From Mesorhizobium loti (lineage in GTDB: Bacteria; Pseudomonadota; Alphaproteobacteria; Rhizobiales; Rhizobiaceae): 64,000 nt of DNA. A model generated the notes under the pieces. It saw only the letters and a program-made list of their open reading frames with translations. It made no database searches and was not told the origin of the DNA. Below are positions 43,177 to 51,968 of this stretch, one piece after another (positions within the stretch are counted from its first letter, which is position 1; every line of letters begins with the position of its first letter). Where the stretch lies: positions 1,183,001 to 1,247,000 of the forward strand of contig CP050293.1 of the NCBI GenBank assembly GCA_014189435.1, read 5' to 3'. Position numbers and translations under genes: made by a program.

Positions 43177-43353
43177 ATGATCGCGTCGGGCCCCTCGCTC
43201 GGCTTGCTGCGGGCCTTCTGGATACGCGGCGAGACCGCGCTGGAGACGGCCACCCCGGAAGCGGGTACGCTCTATCCGGAGCTGGCTTTCGAGACCATCG
43301 AGAGCGCGTATGTGGCGATGGCGGACGCCGAGCGCCAACAGCGGCGGGGCTGA
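43177..43353 (+). pseudogene. ORF fragment of unknown protein behind repeat B
   Basis: Open frame to TGA 43353; from ATG 43177 it gives 58 residues (MIASGPSLGLLRAFWIRGET...). The same frame is open and looks protein-like (CLVIQAGFPQSAAELQA) upstream of the ATG, but no start is found before repeat B. It may be a gene whose 5' end was lost, or a short ORF using a non-ATG start. Confidence 0.3.
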
Positions 43354-43380
43354 GGAGGCATGGTGCCCGCCGGGGGCGGC

Positions 43381-44274
43381 CTACTTGCCGGCCATGTGAT
43401 CGGCAAGCGCCTGGGTCTGGGCGAGAAGCGCCGGGAAGACCGGCTCGTTCGGCAGGTGCTGGCCCATGCAGGCGCGGTAGTCGGCGTCACCTTTTTCCCA
43501 GGCGACGTTGGCGGCATCGTACGCCGTTTCGTCCTTGAGGTCCGAGGCCTGGTAGGCCTCCTGGAATTTCTGGGCGGCGGCGTCCGCCGAGGCCCACACG
43601 GCGTCGCAGGCCGCGATCTTGGGTATAGGCGCTGCCGCGGGCGCCGAGGCGATCATGACGCTGTTGCCCTTGACGATGGTGACGATGACCTGCTGGTCGG
43701 GGTTCGGCCCTATGTCCTGCGCCCAGCCGCCGAGCCGCGCAAAGGCGATGTCGGCGCCTTCGGGCTTCTTCAGGGGCAAGTCGAGCGTCCCCGTGAACGC
43801 GGCGTCGCTGTTGATCGCCTGGGTGTAGAAAGCATCGAGCTTCAGCGCCGCATCGATGTCGGCGGGCAGTCTGAAGTTTTCGTCGAGTTCGGCTGCCCTG
43901 GATTGGAGCCAGCGCTCGAGCAGCCCCCGCGTCGTTGCCACGAGGCTCGGGCCGTCATCACTTTTGGCGTATCGCAAACCGTCGAGCATGCCGAATCCGA
44001 TATCGGCATCGCTCAGGCTTCCGAGATTGATCGTGCCGTTTGCCGGGAAATCGGCGACCGACAAGGGGCCGAGAATGGTGGACAGACGCCCTTCGAGATC
44101 GGCCAGGGCCTTCGCCCCGGCGGCATCGAGCGTTTCCACGGGTTCGTTAGCGCTTGCCAGTGCCGCGATGGCGGAAATCGCCTTGTCGCGTGCGGCGATA
44201 TAGTCGTCCTCCGGCGAGGCCGCGAAAACCGCACCGGTCATGAGTGCGAAGATGATGGTCCAGACCAGCCGCAT
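43381..44274 (-). CDS. Secreted hypothetical protein, 297 residues
   Basis: Signal peptide MRLVWTIIFALMTGAVFA is cut at about residue 18-19. The mature protein is helical and Ala-rich, with two late Cys (IAACDAVW, DYRACMGQH) that may form a disulfide. No family is recognised. GGGGG lies just upstream of the ATG. It has no operon partner. Probably periplasmic. Confidence 0.65.
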   Translation of the reverse strand: MRLVWTIIFALMTGAVFAASPEDDYIAARDKAISAIAALASANEPVETLDAAGAKALADLEGRLSTILGPLSVADFPANGTINLGSLSDADIGFGMLDGLRYAKSDDGPSLVATTRGLLERWLQSRAAELDENFRLPADIDAALKLDAFYTQAINSDAAFTGTLDLPLKKPEGADIAFARLGGWAQDIGPNPDQQVIVTIVKGNSVMIASAPAAAPIPKIAACDAVWASADAAAQKFQEAYQASDLKDETAYDAANVAWEKGDADYRACMGQHLPNEPVFPALLAQTQALADHMAGK

Positions 44275-44584
44275 GACATACCCCCGTGGCGATCCACAAG
44301 CCGGGAGCCATCAGGCAGCTTTGCGGCAATTGCGCGGCAGTGACCGTAAGGGATGCAATCGGCCCATTAACCATCGATTAACTATCCGGTCGCCTTTGAA
44401 TCAAATTTGGCGGATAGTGTTTTTGGGCCGAACGAGGCTGCTCGAGGGGACCTGGAAGACAGCAATTGTCAGCTTGGCGTGCCGCTTTCGGTCGTGCGCG
44501 GCAGTCTGAACTTAAAAAAGAAGCGACGGACCACCGTCGCCTTGCGGGGAGGCGCCAGCATCATTTTTGATGAGGAGCGCCAGA
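44275..44584. other. Intergenic 310 bases, nothing definite
   Basis: Holds promoter DNA for the flanking divergent genes, with an A+T patch TTAACCATCGATTAACTATC near 44367. No RNA gene or repeat is seen. Confidence 0.4.
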
Positions 44585-44866
44585 ATGAAGATCGAAGACG
44601 CAGTGACGGCAGTGACAGCCGAGGCCAACGCGCTGCTATCTTGCCTCGGCCAGCCCGTCGTCGCCTACCACGTCACGGCAATCATGCGAGAGGCAGACCT
44701 GGAGCACGCCAGGCAGATGCAGCTTGCCTTGATGCGACGAAGCATCGAGGCGCTCGTCGATGACGGCCTCGAGACTATGGCCGCCGAACATTTTGTTTCA
44801 CAGTTCCACGGTCGCGTTGGTTTGACCTGGAGGCTGCTCCACGCTTCGGATGGCGTGGCGCATTGA
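44585..44866 (+). CDS. Small hypothetical protein, 93 residues
   Basis: Helical, no signal peptide, one internal Cys (ALLSCLGQP). GAGGAGCGCCAG precedes the ATG, a good site. Contains EHARQMQLALMRRSIEALVDDGLETM. No family recognised. It lies convergent with the nucleoside hydrolase gene. Confidence 0.55.
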   Translation: MKIEDAVTAVTAEANALLSCLGQPVVAYHVTAIMREADLEHARQMQLALMRRSIEALVDDGLETMAAEHFVSQFHGRVGLTWRLLHASDGVAH

Positions 44867-44911
44867 AGGGATGGCTTACGAAGCGACCAGGTCATAGGGA
44901 TGCGGCTTGAC

Positions 44912-45886
44912 TCACGCCTTCTGGCTGGTCAGACGCTCCAGCGCGTCGACGATCAGGTCACAGAACTTCCGATGGTCGAGCTTCATCGCCACCGTGTGGC
45001 GGAAGTCGGTCTGCTCGCTCGCCGTGCCGCCGAAATGGTGCATGCCGCCCATCTTCTCGAAATTGCAGACCGTCATGCCCTTGGTCCACCGGCCGGCAAG
45101 CTCGACGCGGATATCGGCCTTCTCGGTGGTGAAGACGGTCGGGTCGATCATGGCCGCGACGCAGCATGCGTCATGGACGGCGGGATACTCGATCTGCAGC
45201 AGGCCGCCATGCGTGGTCGCAATGAACTCCCAGATATCGAGGATGAACTTGGCCATCGGGCCGCCGACGGCGCGCACCCGGTCCTGAAGCTCTTTGGTGG
45301 CGAGCGCCTGATGGGTGAGGTCGAGACCCACCATGGTGACGTCCCAGTTGGCCCGGAACACGACGTCCGCGGCTTCCGGATCGCCGTAGACATTGAACTC
45401 CGCCCCGGGCGTGATGTTGCCCCTTGTATAGCTCCCGCCCATCGCGACGACCCGCTTCACCCGCTCGACGATGCGAGGATCCTTGCGCACGGCAAGCGCG
45501 ATGTTGGTGTAGGGACCGACCGGCACCAGGGTGACCGTCTTCGGCTCCTGCGCCATGACGGTGTCGATGATGAAGTCGACGGCATGGCGCTTGTCGATCT
45601 CGAACGAGGCGGGCGGCAGCACGGGGCCGTCGAGCCCGGTTTCGCCGTGGATCTCGATGGCCAGCACCTGGTCGATGAGGAGCGGGCCCGGAGAGCCTTT
45701 CGCCACCGGCACCTTGATGCCATAGGCGGTGCATACCGAAAGCGCATTGCGCGTGGTGTTCTCGACATTGTGGTTGCCCGAAACCGTGGTGATGCCTAGG
45801 AGATCGATGTTCGGGTTGCCTGCCGCCAGCAGGATGGCGATGGCGTCATCATGTCCAGGGTCGCAGTCCAGGATGATCTTTTCCAT
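44912..45886 (-). CDS. Nucleoside hydrolase (IUNH family)
   Basis: The protein has 324 residues. The Ca-binding N-terminal motif DCDPGHDDAIAILLA and catalytic-loop LGITTVSGN are diagnostic of inosine-uridine preferring nucleoside hydrolases, which cleave the N-glycosidic bond of ribonucleosides. The late DACCVAAMIDPTVF contains the conserved Asp. AGGGAGGCTGCC precedes ATG 45886. Cytoplasmic, monocistronic. Base specificity cannot be set. Confidence 0.94.
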   Translation of the reverse strand: MEKIILDCDPGHDDAIAILLAAGNPNIDLLGITTVSGNHNVENTTRNALSVCTAYGIKVPVAKGSPGPLLIDQVLAIEIHGETGLDGPVLPPASFEIDKRHAVDFIIDTVMAQEPKTVTLVPVGPYTNIALAVRKDPRIVERVKRVVAMGGSYTRGNITPGAEFNVYGDPEAADVVFRANWDVTMVGLDLTHQALATKELQDRVRAVGGPMAKFILDIWEFIATTHGGLLQIEYPAVHDACCVAAMIDPTVFTTEKADIRVELAGRWTKGMTVCNFEKMGGMHHFGGTASEQTDFRHTVAMKLDHRKFCDLIVDALERLTSQKA

Positions 45887-45992
45887 GGTGGCAGCCTCCC
45901 TTGTCGGCCGAATCTGTTGGAACAAGAGACTGCCGTACCCGCGCCGTCAAGGTTGCGGTCATCGACCGATCCAGAGCCACTTGGGTCCCTGC

Positions 45993-47654
45993 TTACCCCT
46001 TCTTCCGCTTCTCCACCTCGGCCTTCCTCAGCAGGAACCGCTGGATCTTGCCGCTCGGTGTCTTCGGCAACTCGCTGACGAACTCGACCTCGCGCGGATA
46101 GGCGTGGGCCGAGAGGCGCTTGCGGACATGCTGCGCCAGTTCCTCGGCCAGTTCCGGGCTGCCGCTGTACGAAGGCGCCAGGATGACGAAGGCCTTGACG
46201 ATTTCGGTGCGCTGCGGGTCGGGCACACCGACCACCGCTGCCTCGTTGACCGCCGGATGCTCGATCAGCGCGCTTTCGACGTCGAAAGGGCCGATGCGGT
46301 ATCCAGCGGAGGTGATGACGTCGTCGGCGCGGCCGATGAAGGAGATCGAACCATCGGGCTCGAACTCGACCGTGTCGCCGGTGCGGTAATAGCCGCCTGC
46401 TATGGCAGGCGTCTCCGTCTGGTGATAGCCGCCGAACCAGCGCAGCGGCGAGTTGGCGATGTCGACGGCGAGGATGCCGGGCTGGTTGGGGCCAAGCTCG
46501 TGGCCGGCCTCGTCGAGCACGACGATGCGGTAGCCCGGCATGGCAAAGCCGGCCGAGCCGTGGCGCACGGGATGCGACAGGCCGTGATGGTTGTTGACCA
46601 TCATGCCGTTCTCGGTCTGGCCGTAGTGGTCATGGATGGGGGCGGCGAGATGGGCGTCGAACCAGCGGATCACTTCCGGGTTGAGCGGCTCGCCGGCGCT
46701 GCTCACCACGCGCAGGCGGCCCTTGACGTGGGCGGCTGCCTCCGCGCCTTCGGCCAGCAGCAGGCGGAAGGCGGTGGGCGAACCGGCGAGGCTGGTGACG
46801 CCGAGGCGCTCGATGATGTCGTAGGTGCTCCTGGCGGTGAAGGCGCCCTCGTTGAAGGTCGTGGCGATGCCAAGCAGCAGGGGGCCTGTGATGGCGTAGT
46901 AGAGGCCGTAGGCCCAGCCGGGATCGGCGATGTTCCAGAAGACGTCGTCGGGTCGCAGCCCGATGGCATCGCGCATATAGGCGCCGAAGGCCATCAGCGC
47001 GCTGAGAGGCACCGGCACGCCCTTCGGGAAACCGGTCGTGCCCGAGGTCGACATCATCATAAACAAATCGTCGCCCTTGCGCATCACCGGCTGGCATTCG
47101 GGCGAGGCGGCGCCAAAAGCGGCGCGGAAATCGATGTCGCCTTCCGGCAAGGCTTCGCCGGGGGCAAGGATCGTCGCAACCAGAGGGCAATCTTCCACCT
47201 CGTCGAGCTTGCCACGATTGGCTGTGTTGGTGACGACCAGCTTCGCGCCGCTGGTCTTCAGCCGGTGGTCGATGGCCTTCGGGCCAAAAGCGGTGAACAG
47301 CGGCTGGTAGACCGCGCCGATGCGCCAGGTGCCGAGGATGAGCGCCACCAGTTCGGGAATGCGCGGCAGCATGCCGGCGACGACATCACCGGGGCCGACG
47401 CCTGCCGCTTTCAGTACATTGGCGACCCGCGCGGACATCTCCTTGAGGTCGTCGAAGCTGAACTCCCGCAGCTCGCCACCGGTGGAGATGGCGCGCAGCG
47501 CCAGCCGGTTTTGCCCGGTGTGGCGATCGCAGCATTCGATGCAGGCGTTGATGCCCGTCGCGGGATCGCCCTGAAGTCTTGCGATCTCATCCGAGAGGCG
47601 AAAGCGCGCAACGGCATCGGTGTAGCGCGGCAGCGGCGCCGGTGTGTTGGTCAT
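45993..47654 (-). CDS. AMP-forming acyl-CoA synthetase
   Basis: The protein has 553 residues. Adenylate-forming enzyme with P-loop MSTSGTTGFPKGV, A5-type HYGQTENGM, GYYRTGDTVEFEPDGS and terminal TPSGKIQRFLLR (catalytic Lys). The DPGWAYG segment and overall pattern fit medium-chain or acetyl/propionyl-type acyl-CoA synthetases. AGGGAGGACTGTC precedes the ATG. The acid activated cannot be read from the sequence. Confidence 0.93.
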   Translation of the reverse strand: MTNTPAPLPRYTDAVARFRLSDEIARLQGDPATGINACIECCDRHTGQNRLALRAISTGGELREFSFDDLKEMSARVANVLKAAGVGPGDVVAGMLPRIPELVALILGTWRIGAVYQPLFTAFGPKAIDHRLKTSGAKLVVTNTANRGKLDEVEDCPLVATILAPGEALPEGDIDFRAAFGAASPECQPVMRKGDDLFMMMSTSGTTGFPKGVPVPLSALMAFGAYMRDAIGLRPDDVFWNIADPGWAYGLYYAITGPLLLGIATTFNEGAFTARSTYDIIERLGVTSLAGSPTAFRLLLAEGAEAAAHVKGRLRVVSSAGEPLNPEVIRWFDAHLAAPIHDHYGQTENGMMVNNHHGLSHPVRHGSAGFAMPGYRIVVLDEAGHELGPNQPGILAVDIANSPLRWFGGYHQTETPAIAGGYYRTGDTVEFEPDGSISFIGRADDVITSAGYRIGPFDVESALIEHPAVNEAAVVGVPDPQRTEIVKAFVILAPSYSGSPELAEELAQHVRKRLSAHAYPREVEFVSELPKTPSGKIQRFLLRKAEVEKRKKG

Positions 47655-47861
47655 GACAGTCCTCCCTGGCGGCGCCGCATCTCCCCATGCGGCGCTGTCT
47701 GTGAGAGCTTGCCCGAAATTGTTGGCGTGGTCGATGCGGCGAAAGTTGGTGGGGCAGAGGGGGGCGCGAGACGGATCGCGGCGCTGACAATCTGCGTGGT
47801 TGACCTAGTCTGTCATCCAGCGGATAGGTCCGGCCCAAATATACCCGCCCGAGAAACTCCG

Positions 47862-48974
47862 ATGACCTCAGACACCAACCTCCACGATGCACCCGCCGCC
47901 GACCCTGATACCGCCTGGCAGACCGAAGTCCGCGCCGGCGTCCGCCACGTCCGCGATCTCGCCTCCCTGCCGCTGTCGCCCGCCGAGCGCGCTGCGGCGC
48001 AAGCCGCGGCGGCGAACCACAAGGTGCGCGTTCCCAAAGCCTATCTCGACCTAATCGACTGGAACGACCCGGCCGATCCGATCCGGGCGCAGGTCATTCC
48101 GTCGCCTGAGGAACTGGAGGAGATGGAGGGGGAGCTCGACGATCCGATCGCCGACCATGATTTCAGCCCGGTGCCGCGATTGACACATCGCCATGCCGAC
48201 CGGGTGCTGCTGTTCCCGACCTATCAATGCGCGGTCTATTGCCGGTTCTGCTTCCGCAAGGAATCGCTGACCTCGATCGGCCGCGGCTACACGCGCGAGG
48301 CGCTGGAGCCGGCGCTGGCCTATATCGCCGACCACCCCGAGATCCGCGAGGTGATCCTGACCGGCGGCGATCCGCTGTCGCTGCCGGACAAGGCACTGGC
48401 CGAAATCTTCGCGCGCATCGAGGCGATCGCGCATGTGCGGCTCTTACGCATCCACACCCGCGTGCCGGTGGCACTGCCGTCGCGTATCACGCCGGGGCTG
48501 GTCGCCGCTTTGCAAGGGCGGCTGATGGTCACCGTCGTCACCCATTTCAACCACCCGCGCGAGATCACACCCGCGACTGAGATAGCCTGCCGCACGCTGC
48601 GGCAAGCCGGCTTCGTGCTGCTCAACCAGAGCGTTCTGCTCAAGGGCGTCAACGACAGCGTCGAGGTGCTGGAGGAGTTGTGCCGCGAGCTGATGTACCG
48701 CCTCGGCGTCAAACCCTACTACCTCCACCACGGCGATCTCGCGCGCGGCATGGCGCACCGGCGCACGACGATTGCGCAAGGACAGGCCCTGACTGAAGCG
48801 CTGCGCGCGCGGCTGTCGGGCATCTGCAACCCGGTCTATGTGCTCGACCTGCCGGAAGGCGGCGGCAAGGTGCCGATCGGGCCTTGCTATGTCGAGGCGC
48901 GCGAGGACGGGAACTGGCGATTGCGCGGGCTCGACGGCGAGGTGAGAGGGTATGCGGAGGTCGTCGGGGCGTAG
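47862..48974 (+). CDS. KamA/EpmB-like lysine 2,3-aminomutase family radical SAM protein
   Basis: The protein has 370 residues. Radical SAM cluster motif CAVYCRFC at 123-130 (Cys123/127/130), PLP-binding and KamA segments LTGGDPLSL, RIHTRVPVALP and KPYYLHHGDLARG. The 370-residue length is between EpmB (about 340) and clostridial KamA (about 415). It could be lysine 2,3-aminomutase or an EF-P lysylation enzyme; no epmA is beside it. ATG 47862 is chosen because the frame upstream runs antisense through two genes. Confidence 0.9.
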   Translation: MTSDTNLHDAPAADPDTAWQTEVRAGVRHVRDLASLPLSPAERAAAQAAAANHKVRVPKAYLDLIDWNDPADPIRAQVIPSPEELEEMEGELDDPIADHDFSPVPRLTHRHADRVLLFPTYQCAVYCRFCFRKESLTSIGRGYTREALEPALAYIADHPEIREVILTGGDPLSLPDKALAEIFARIEAIAHVRLLRIHTRVPVALPSRITPGLVAALQGRLMVTVVTHFNHPREITPATEIACRTLRQAGFVLLNQSVLLKGVNDSVEVLEELCRELMYRLGVKPYYLHHGDLARGMAHRRTTIAQGQALTEALRARLSGICNPVYVLDLPEGGGKVPIGPCYVEAREDGNWRLRGLDGEVRGYAEVVGA

Positions 48975-49148
48975 GCCCACGCCGACGCGCATGCCGGATC
49001 TGCCAACTCCGGCGCGGTCGTTTCTGAGATCGGTGGTTATCCGAAGACCGGTGCCGAAGACCGGTGGTTGCCGGGTGCAAGCTCGCTGTTGTCGCGCCTC
49101 GGCATAAATGCATATGTTGAGCGGTTCGCGGATTCAGGATCGTGGCGA

Positions 49149-50216
49149 ATGGCGGCAGGGGGCAGCAATCAAGAAATGGTGTCGCGGAGCCCGCTTGCGG
49201 CCACCGGGATCCAGCGTTGCGTGCTCGACACGGGGGGCCTGGTGCCCAGGGAAGCGGTGGCGCTCTGGCAAGAAAGCATCGGTCTCCTCTATGATGTGCG
49301 CTTGCGCAACGCTAGCGACGACCGGTTTCAGTTCCATGCGGATGCGTTTCATTTCGGCGAGATCGTTCTCACCTCGTACAAATGCATCGCGCAGAGTTTC
49401 GATCGCTCGCGCGCCCGCATCGGACGCGACGGTCTTGACCATATCACGCTCCAGGTCTGCCTGCGCGGAAGCCATGGACGGCGTGACGGCGGATCTGACG
49501 AAAAGGCTTCGTCGGGCGATCTGATCGTGGCCGACCTGGCGCAGGCCCAATCGACCGGGACTTCCGATTTCGACAGCCTCAATCTAACCGTACCACGCCG
49601 TCTGCTGGCGCCACTTTTGCGGGCGCCCGACGAGCACAATATGCGCGTCATCGCGGGCAGCGCCCCTTTGACGGCGCTGTTGCGCGGCCATCTGATCGGC
49701 CTCTACGAGGCAGCGTCCGCCATCAGCCGCCAGGATGCAGAGGCCGTGATCAGGCCGACCCTGGAACTCGCCGCCGCCGCCATCAATTCAGCCGTAGCGG
49801 AGGAAAACGCCGGTTCCGTGCAGATGGCGCTGACCAGCGAAATCCGCCGCCATATCGACAAGCATATCCTCGGCCACGATCTCAGCGCCTGCGCAATTGC
49901 CGCCATCTTCGGGATCTCCCTGCGCAAGCTCTATTATCTCTTCGAGCCCCATGGCGGGCTTTCCAGATACATCCAGGAGGAAAGGCTGCGCCGCTGCCGC
50001 GCCGAACTTGCCGATCCCAGCCGCCGGCACGAAAGCATCGCCGGGATCGCCGGTCGCTACGGCTTCGGCCACCGAAAGAGTTTTGTCCGCGCCTTCCGGC
50101 GCTCCTTCGACATGACGCCGCGCGAGATGCGAGCGCTTGCCGCGGAGGGGCGTGGGCTGCTCGTTGAGCGTGGCGGGAACCACAGCATGTGGCACTGGAT
50201 CCGCGAGCTGCGATAG
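49149..50216 (+). CDS. AraC family transcriptional regulator
   Basis: The protein has 355 residues. C-terminal AraC double helix-turn-helix: HDLSACAIAAIFGISLRKLY and SIAGIAGRYGFGHRKSFVRAFRRSFDMTP. The N-terminal half (about 50-230) resembles the AraC-binding domain of the AraC-like cupin group. The frame is open upstream, but ATG 49149 is the best start; the ribosome site is weak. It lies next to a Cys-rich secreted peptide gene. Effector unknown. Confidence 0.88.
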   Translation: MAAGGSNQEMVSRSPLAATGIQRCVLDTGGLVPREAVALWQESIGLLYDVRLRNASDDRFQFHADAFHFGEIVLTSYKCIAQSFDRSRARIGRDGLDHITLQVCLRGSHGRRDGGSDEKASSGDLIVADLAQAQSTGTSDFDSLNLTVPRRLLAPLLRAPDEHNMRVIAGSAPLTALLRGHLIGLYEAASAISRQDAEAVIRPTLELAAAAINSAVAEENAGSVQMALTSEIRRHIDKHILGHDLSACAIAAIFGISLRKLYYLFEPHGGLSRYIQEERLRRCRAELADPSRRHESIAGIAGRYGFGHRKSFVRAFRRSFDMTPREMRALAAEGRGLLVERGGNHSMWHWIRELR

Positions 50217-50482
50217 GCGTTGGCATACGCCGAAACGCAGGTGGTTCAATATGCAAGCCATCTGCGGTCAGCAGGTATGCAAAGTGCCGTCCGGCGTTTT
50301 TGCGCGCCACCGCCGACGTCGATCTTGCACGTGCGGCCACATTCCTTGCACCTGCCGCCACATTTGCGCGGCAGGTCCACATAAATCTTGAAATGTAGTC
50401 GCTGGCGGGTGCATCGGCATGCACGGGGGCGCAGCGGCCAGACCTCCGTGACATCGGCACAATTGGCCCCTGGAGACAAAGA

Positions 50483-50791
50483 ATGCGTGCGGCGAAGACA
50501 ATATTTCTCGGCATCTCGATGTTCTGCGTCATTCTCCCGACACAGGTGCTTGCGGCCTACAAATGCTGGAACCCGGCGATCTGCAAGGCGGTTTGCGGCA
50601 GCGAGATATGCGGCAAGATAAGCGCGAACAACCGCGACATGAAGGCGCTGGATCTGACCAAAAAACGCGCCTCCGGGCAGCTCGCCGCTTCCAGCAGCGG
50701 ATCTTCATCCGGGGCCAATTCCAAGAAAACCTACACCTGCTCGAACCCGGCGATCTGCATCGCGGTCTGCGGCAAGAAGACCTGTCTGTAG
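50483..50791 (+). CDS. Cys-rich secreted protein with duplicated motif
   Basis: The protein has 102 residues. Signal peptide MRAAKTIFLGISMFCVILPT ends QVLAA (cut near 25). The mature protein has two copies of C-x-NPAIC-x-AVCG-x3-C: Cys28/34/38/43 and Cys86/92/96/101, separated by a Lys/Ser-rich linker (about 45-82). Spacing is identical in both (C-x5-C-x3-C-x4-C). Four Cys each fit two disulfides or a metal site. CTGGAGACAAAG precedes the ATG. No family is recognised. It is convergent with the PPTase gene. Confidence 0.75.
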   Translation: MRAAKTIFLGISMFCVILPTQVLAAYKCWNPAICKAVCGSEICGKISANNRDMKALDLTKKRASGQLAASSSGSSSGANSKKTYTCSNPAICIAVCGKKTCL

Positions 50792-50865
50792 GCGAATTCC
50801 TGCTGTGACAATCCGGCCGGAGGCCGAAATCCGGCGCATTCGCGGGCTGGATGGCGAGTAGGGTG

Positions 50866-51522
50866 CTACCGCGCCTGCCTCTCGACAAACGCCAATACGA
50901 CGACACGCGGGGCGACGCAGTAGGCGAGGCGGGCCTTGCGACCTGTCTTCGTCGTCGCGTGGCCCGCGTTCAGGTCGACGGTGATGTCCTCATAGCCCAG
51001 CACCTCGCGATCAAGCGGATAGACAGCCTTGTAGACCGCTTCCTTGGCGGCGAAGAGGATGCGGCCGGCGAGATGCCGGTCGGTCGCGTCCGTCCGGTCC
51101 GCAGGCGTTGCAACGAGTGCAAAGACGTCCTCCGGCAGAGGCTGCGCGGGCTCGACGTCGATGCCCAGCGAGCTGATGTGGCCAACGGGCGTAACCGCCA
51201 CTACCGCCATGTCGTCGTCATGAGCGAGTGAACCAATTATGCCCTCGGGCCAGGCAGGTGGGCCGGATGGCGTGCGCAGGAGGGCGAAATCGTTGATGCC
51301 GATATCCGCCAGCAGCCCGCGCGCGATCGAGCGCGCGGCGCCGCTTGCGCGCCGCATGGCCGGCTGGCGCGCAGCGATGGAATAGGCTTCCGCGGGCAAC
51401 AGATGGGCTTCATCGCCTTCGCGGATCAGGCGGCATCCGACGCGGACACCGCTCGGCGCGATCGCGGCCATCGCCTCCAGCAGGGTCGTTTCCGCCGATG
51501 AATTCGCAGCGGGCGGCGTCAA
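50866..51522 (-). CDS. 4'-phosphopantetheinyl transferase (EntD/Sfp type)
   Basis: The protein has 218 residues. It carries the PPTase motifs SLAHDDDMAVVAV, SSLGIDVEPAQPL and FAAKEAVYKAVYPL (Asp, Glu and Lys of the P3 motif), as in EntD/Npt. It transfers phosphopantetheine from CoA to carrier proteins, here plausibly to the PCP of the Pls-like protein in the same operon. The start is TTG at 51522, overlapping the GNAT stop as TTGA. Confidence 0.9.
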   Translation of the reverse strand: MTPPAANSSAETTLLEAMAAIAPSGVRVGCRLIREGDEAHLLPAEAYSIAARQPAMRRASGAARSIARGLLADIGINDFALLRTPSGPPAWPEGIIGSLAHDDDMAVVAVTPVGHISSLGIDVEPAQPLPEDVFALVATPADRTDATDRHLAGRILFAAKEAVYKAVYPLDREVLGYEDITVDLNAGHATTKTGRKARLAYCVAPRVVVLAFVERQAR

Positions 51523-51968
51523 CGATCGACCATCGGCAGGACGGCGATCATTTCTCCGTCCTCGTCGATGCCTTGTTCCACGAAGCCGGCGGCGCGATAG
51601 AGGTGGCGCGCGGCCTCATTCCCGGGCTCGTAGCAGATCGAAACCTCGCGCACATGCGTGAGATTTCCGATCTCGTCGAGCAAGGCACGCAACGCGGCCT
51701 TGCCGTAGCCTTTGCCCTGGTGGGCGCGGTCGATCATGAAGCGGTAGACCAGAGCCTCGTCCTCCGACGCATCGTACATCAGGAAGCCGACGACGCGGGT
51801 CCCGGCCATCACGACGCGCGGCCGCGCGTCTTCGTCGGTTTCGGCTTCTTCCAGCGACTCCGCATTGCTGGCGACGAAATCCATCTGTTCCGGGGCGAGC
51901 TCCAGGGCCGCGACCAGGGCGCGGTTGGCCCCAGTCACCGAAACGAGACGGATGTCCGCGGTCTTCAA
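51519..51968 (-). CDS. GNAT-family N-acetyltransferase
   Basis: The protein has 149 residues. Acetyl-CoA pyrophosphate loop RAHQGKGYGKAALRALL (Q/R-x-x-G-x-G/A), VYRFMID before it, and EVSICYEPGNEAARHLYRAAGFVEQ near the end. The start is TTG at 51968, overlapping the Pls stop (TTGA); the stop at 51519 overlaps the PPTase start in the same way. It may modify a Pls product or act in self-protection; the role is inferred from context only. Confidence 0.85.
   Translation of the reverse strand: MKTADIRLVSVTGANRALVAALELAPEQMDFVASNAESLEEAETDEDARPRVVMAGTRVVGFLMYDASEDEALVYRFMIDRAHQGKGYGKAALRALLDEIGNLTHVREVSICYEPGNEAARHLYRAAGFVEQGIDEDGEMIAVLPMVDR

Noticed and set aside
45729..47861. Very long + strand open frame ahead of the KamA-like gene
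   Set aside because: It runs antisense through the nucleoside hydrolase and acyl-CoA synthetase genes. The family-like sequence begins only at ATG 47862, so the upstream openness is a G+C-rich codon artefact.
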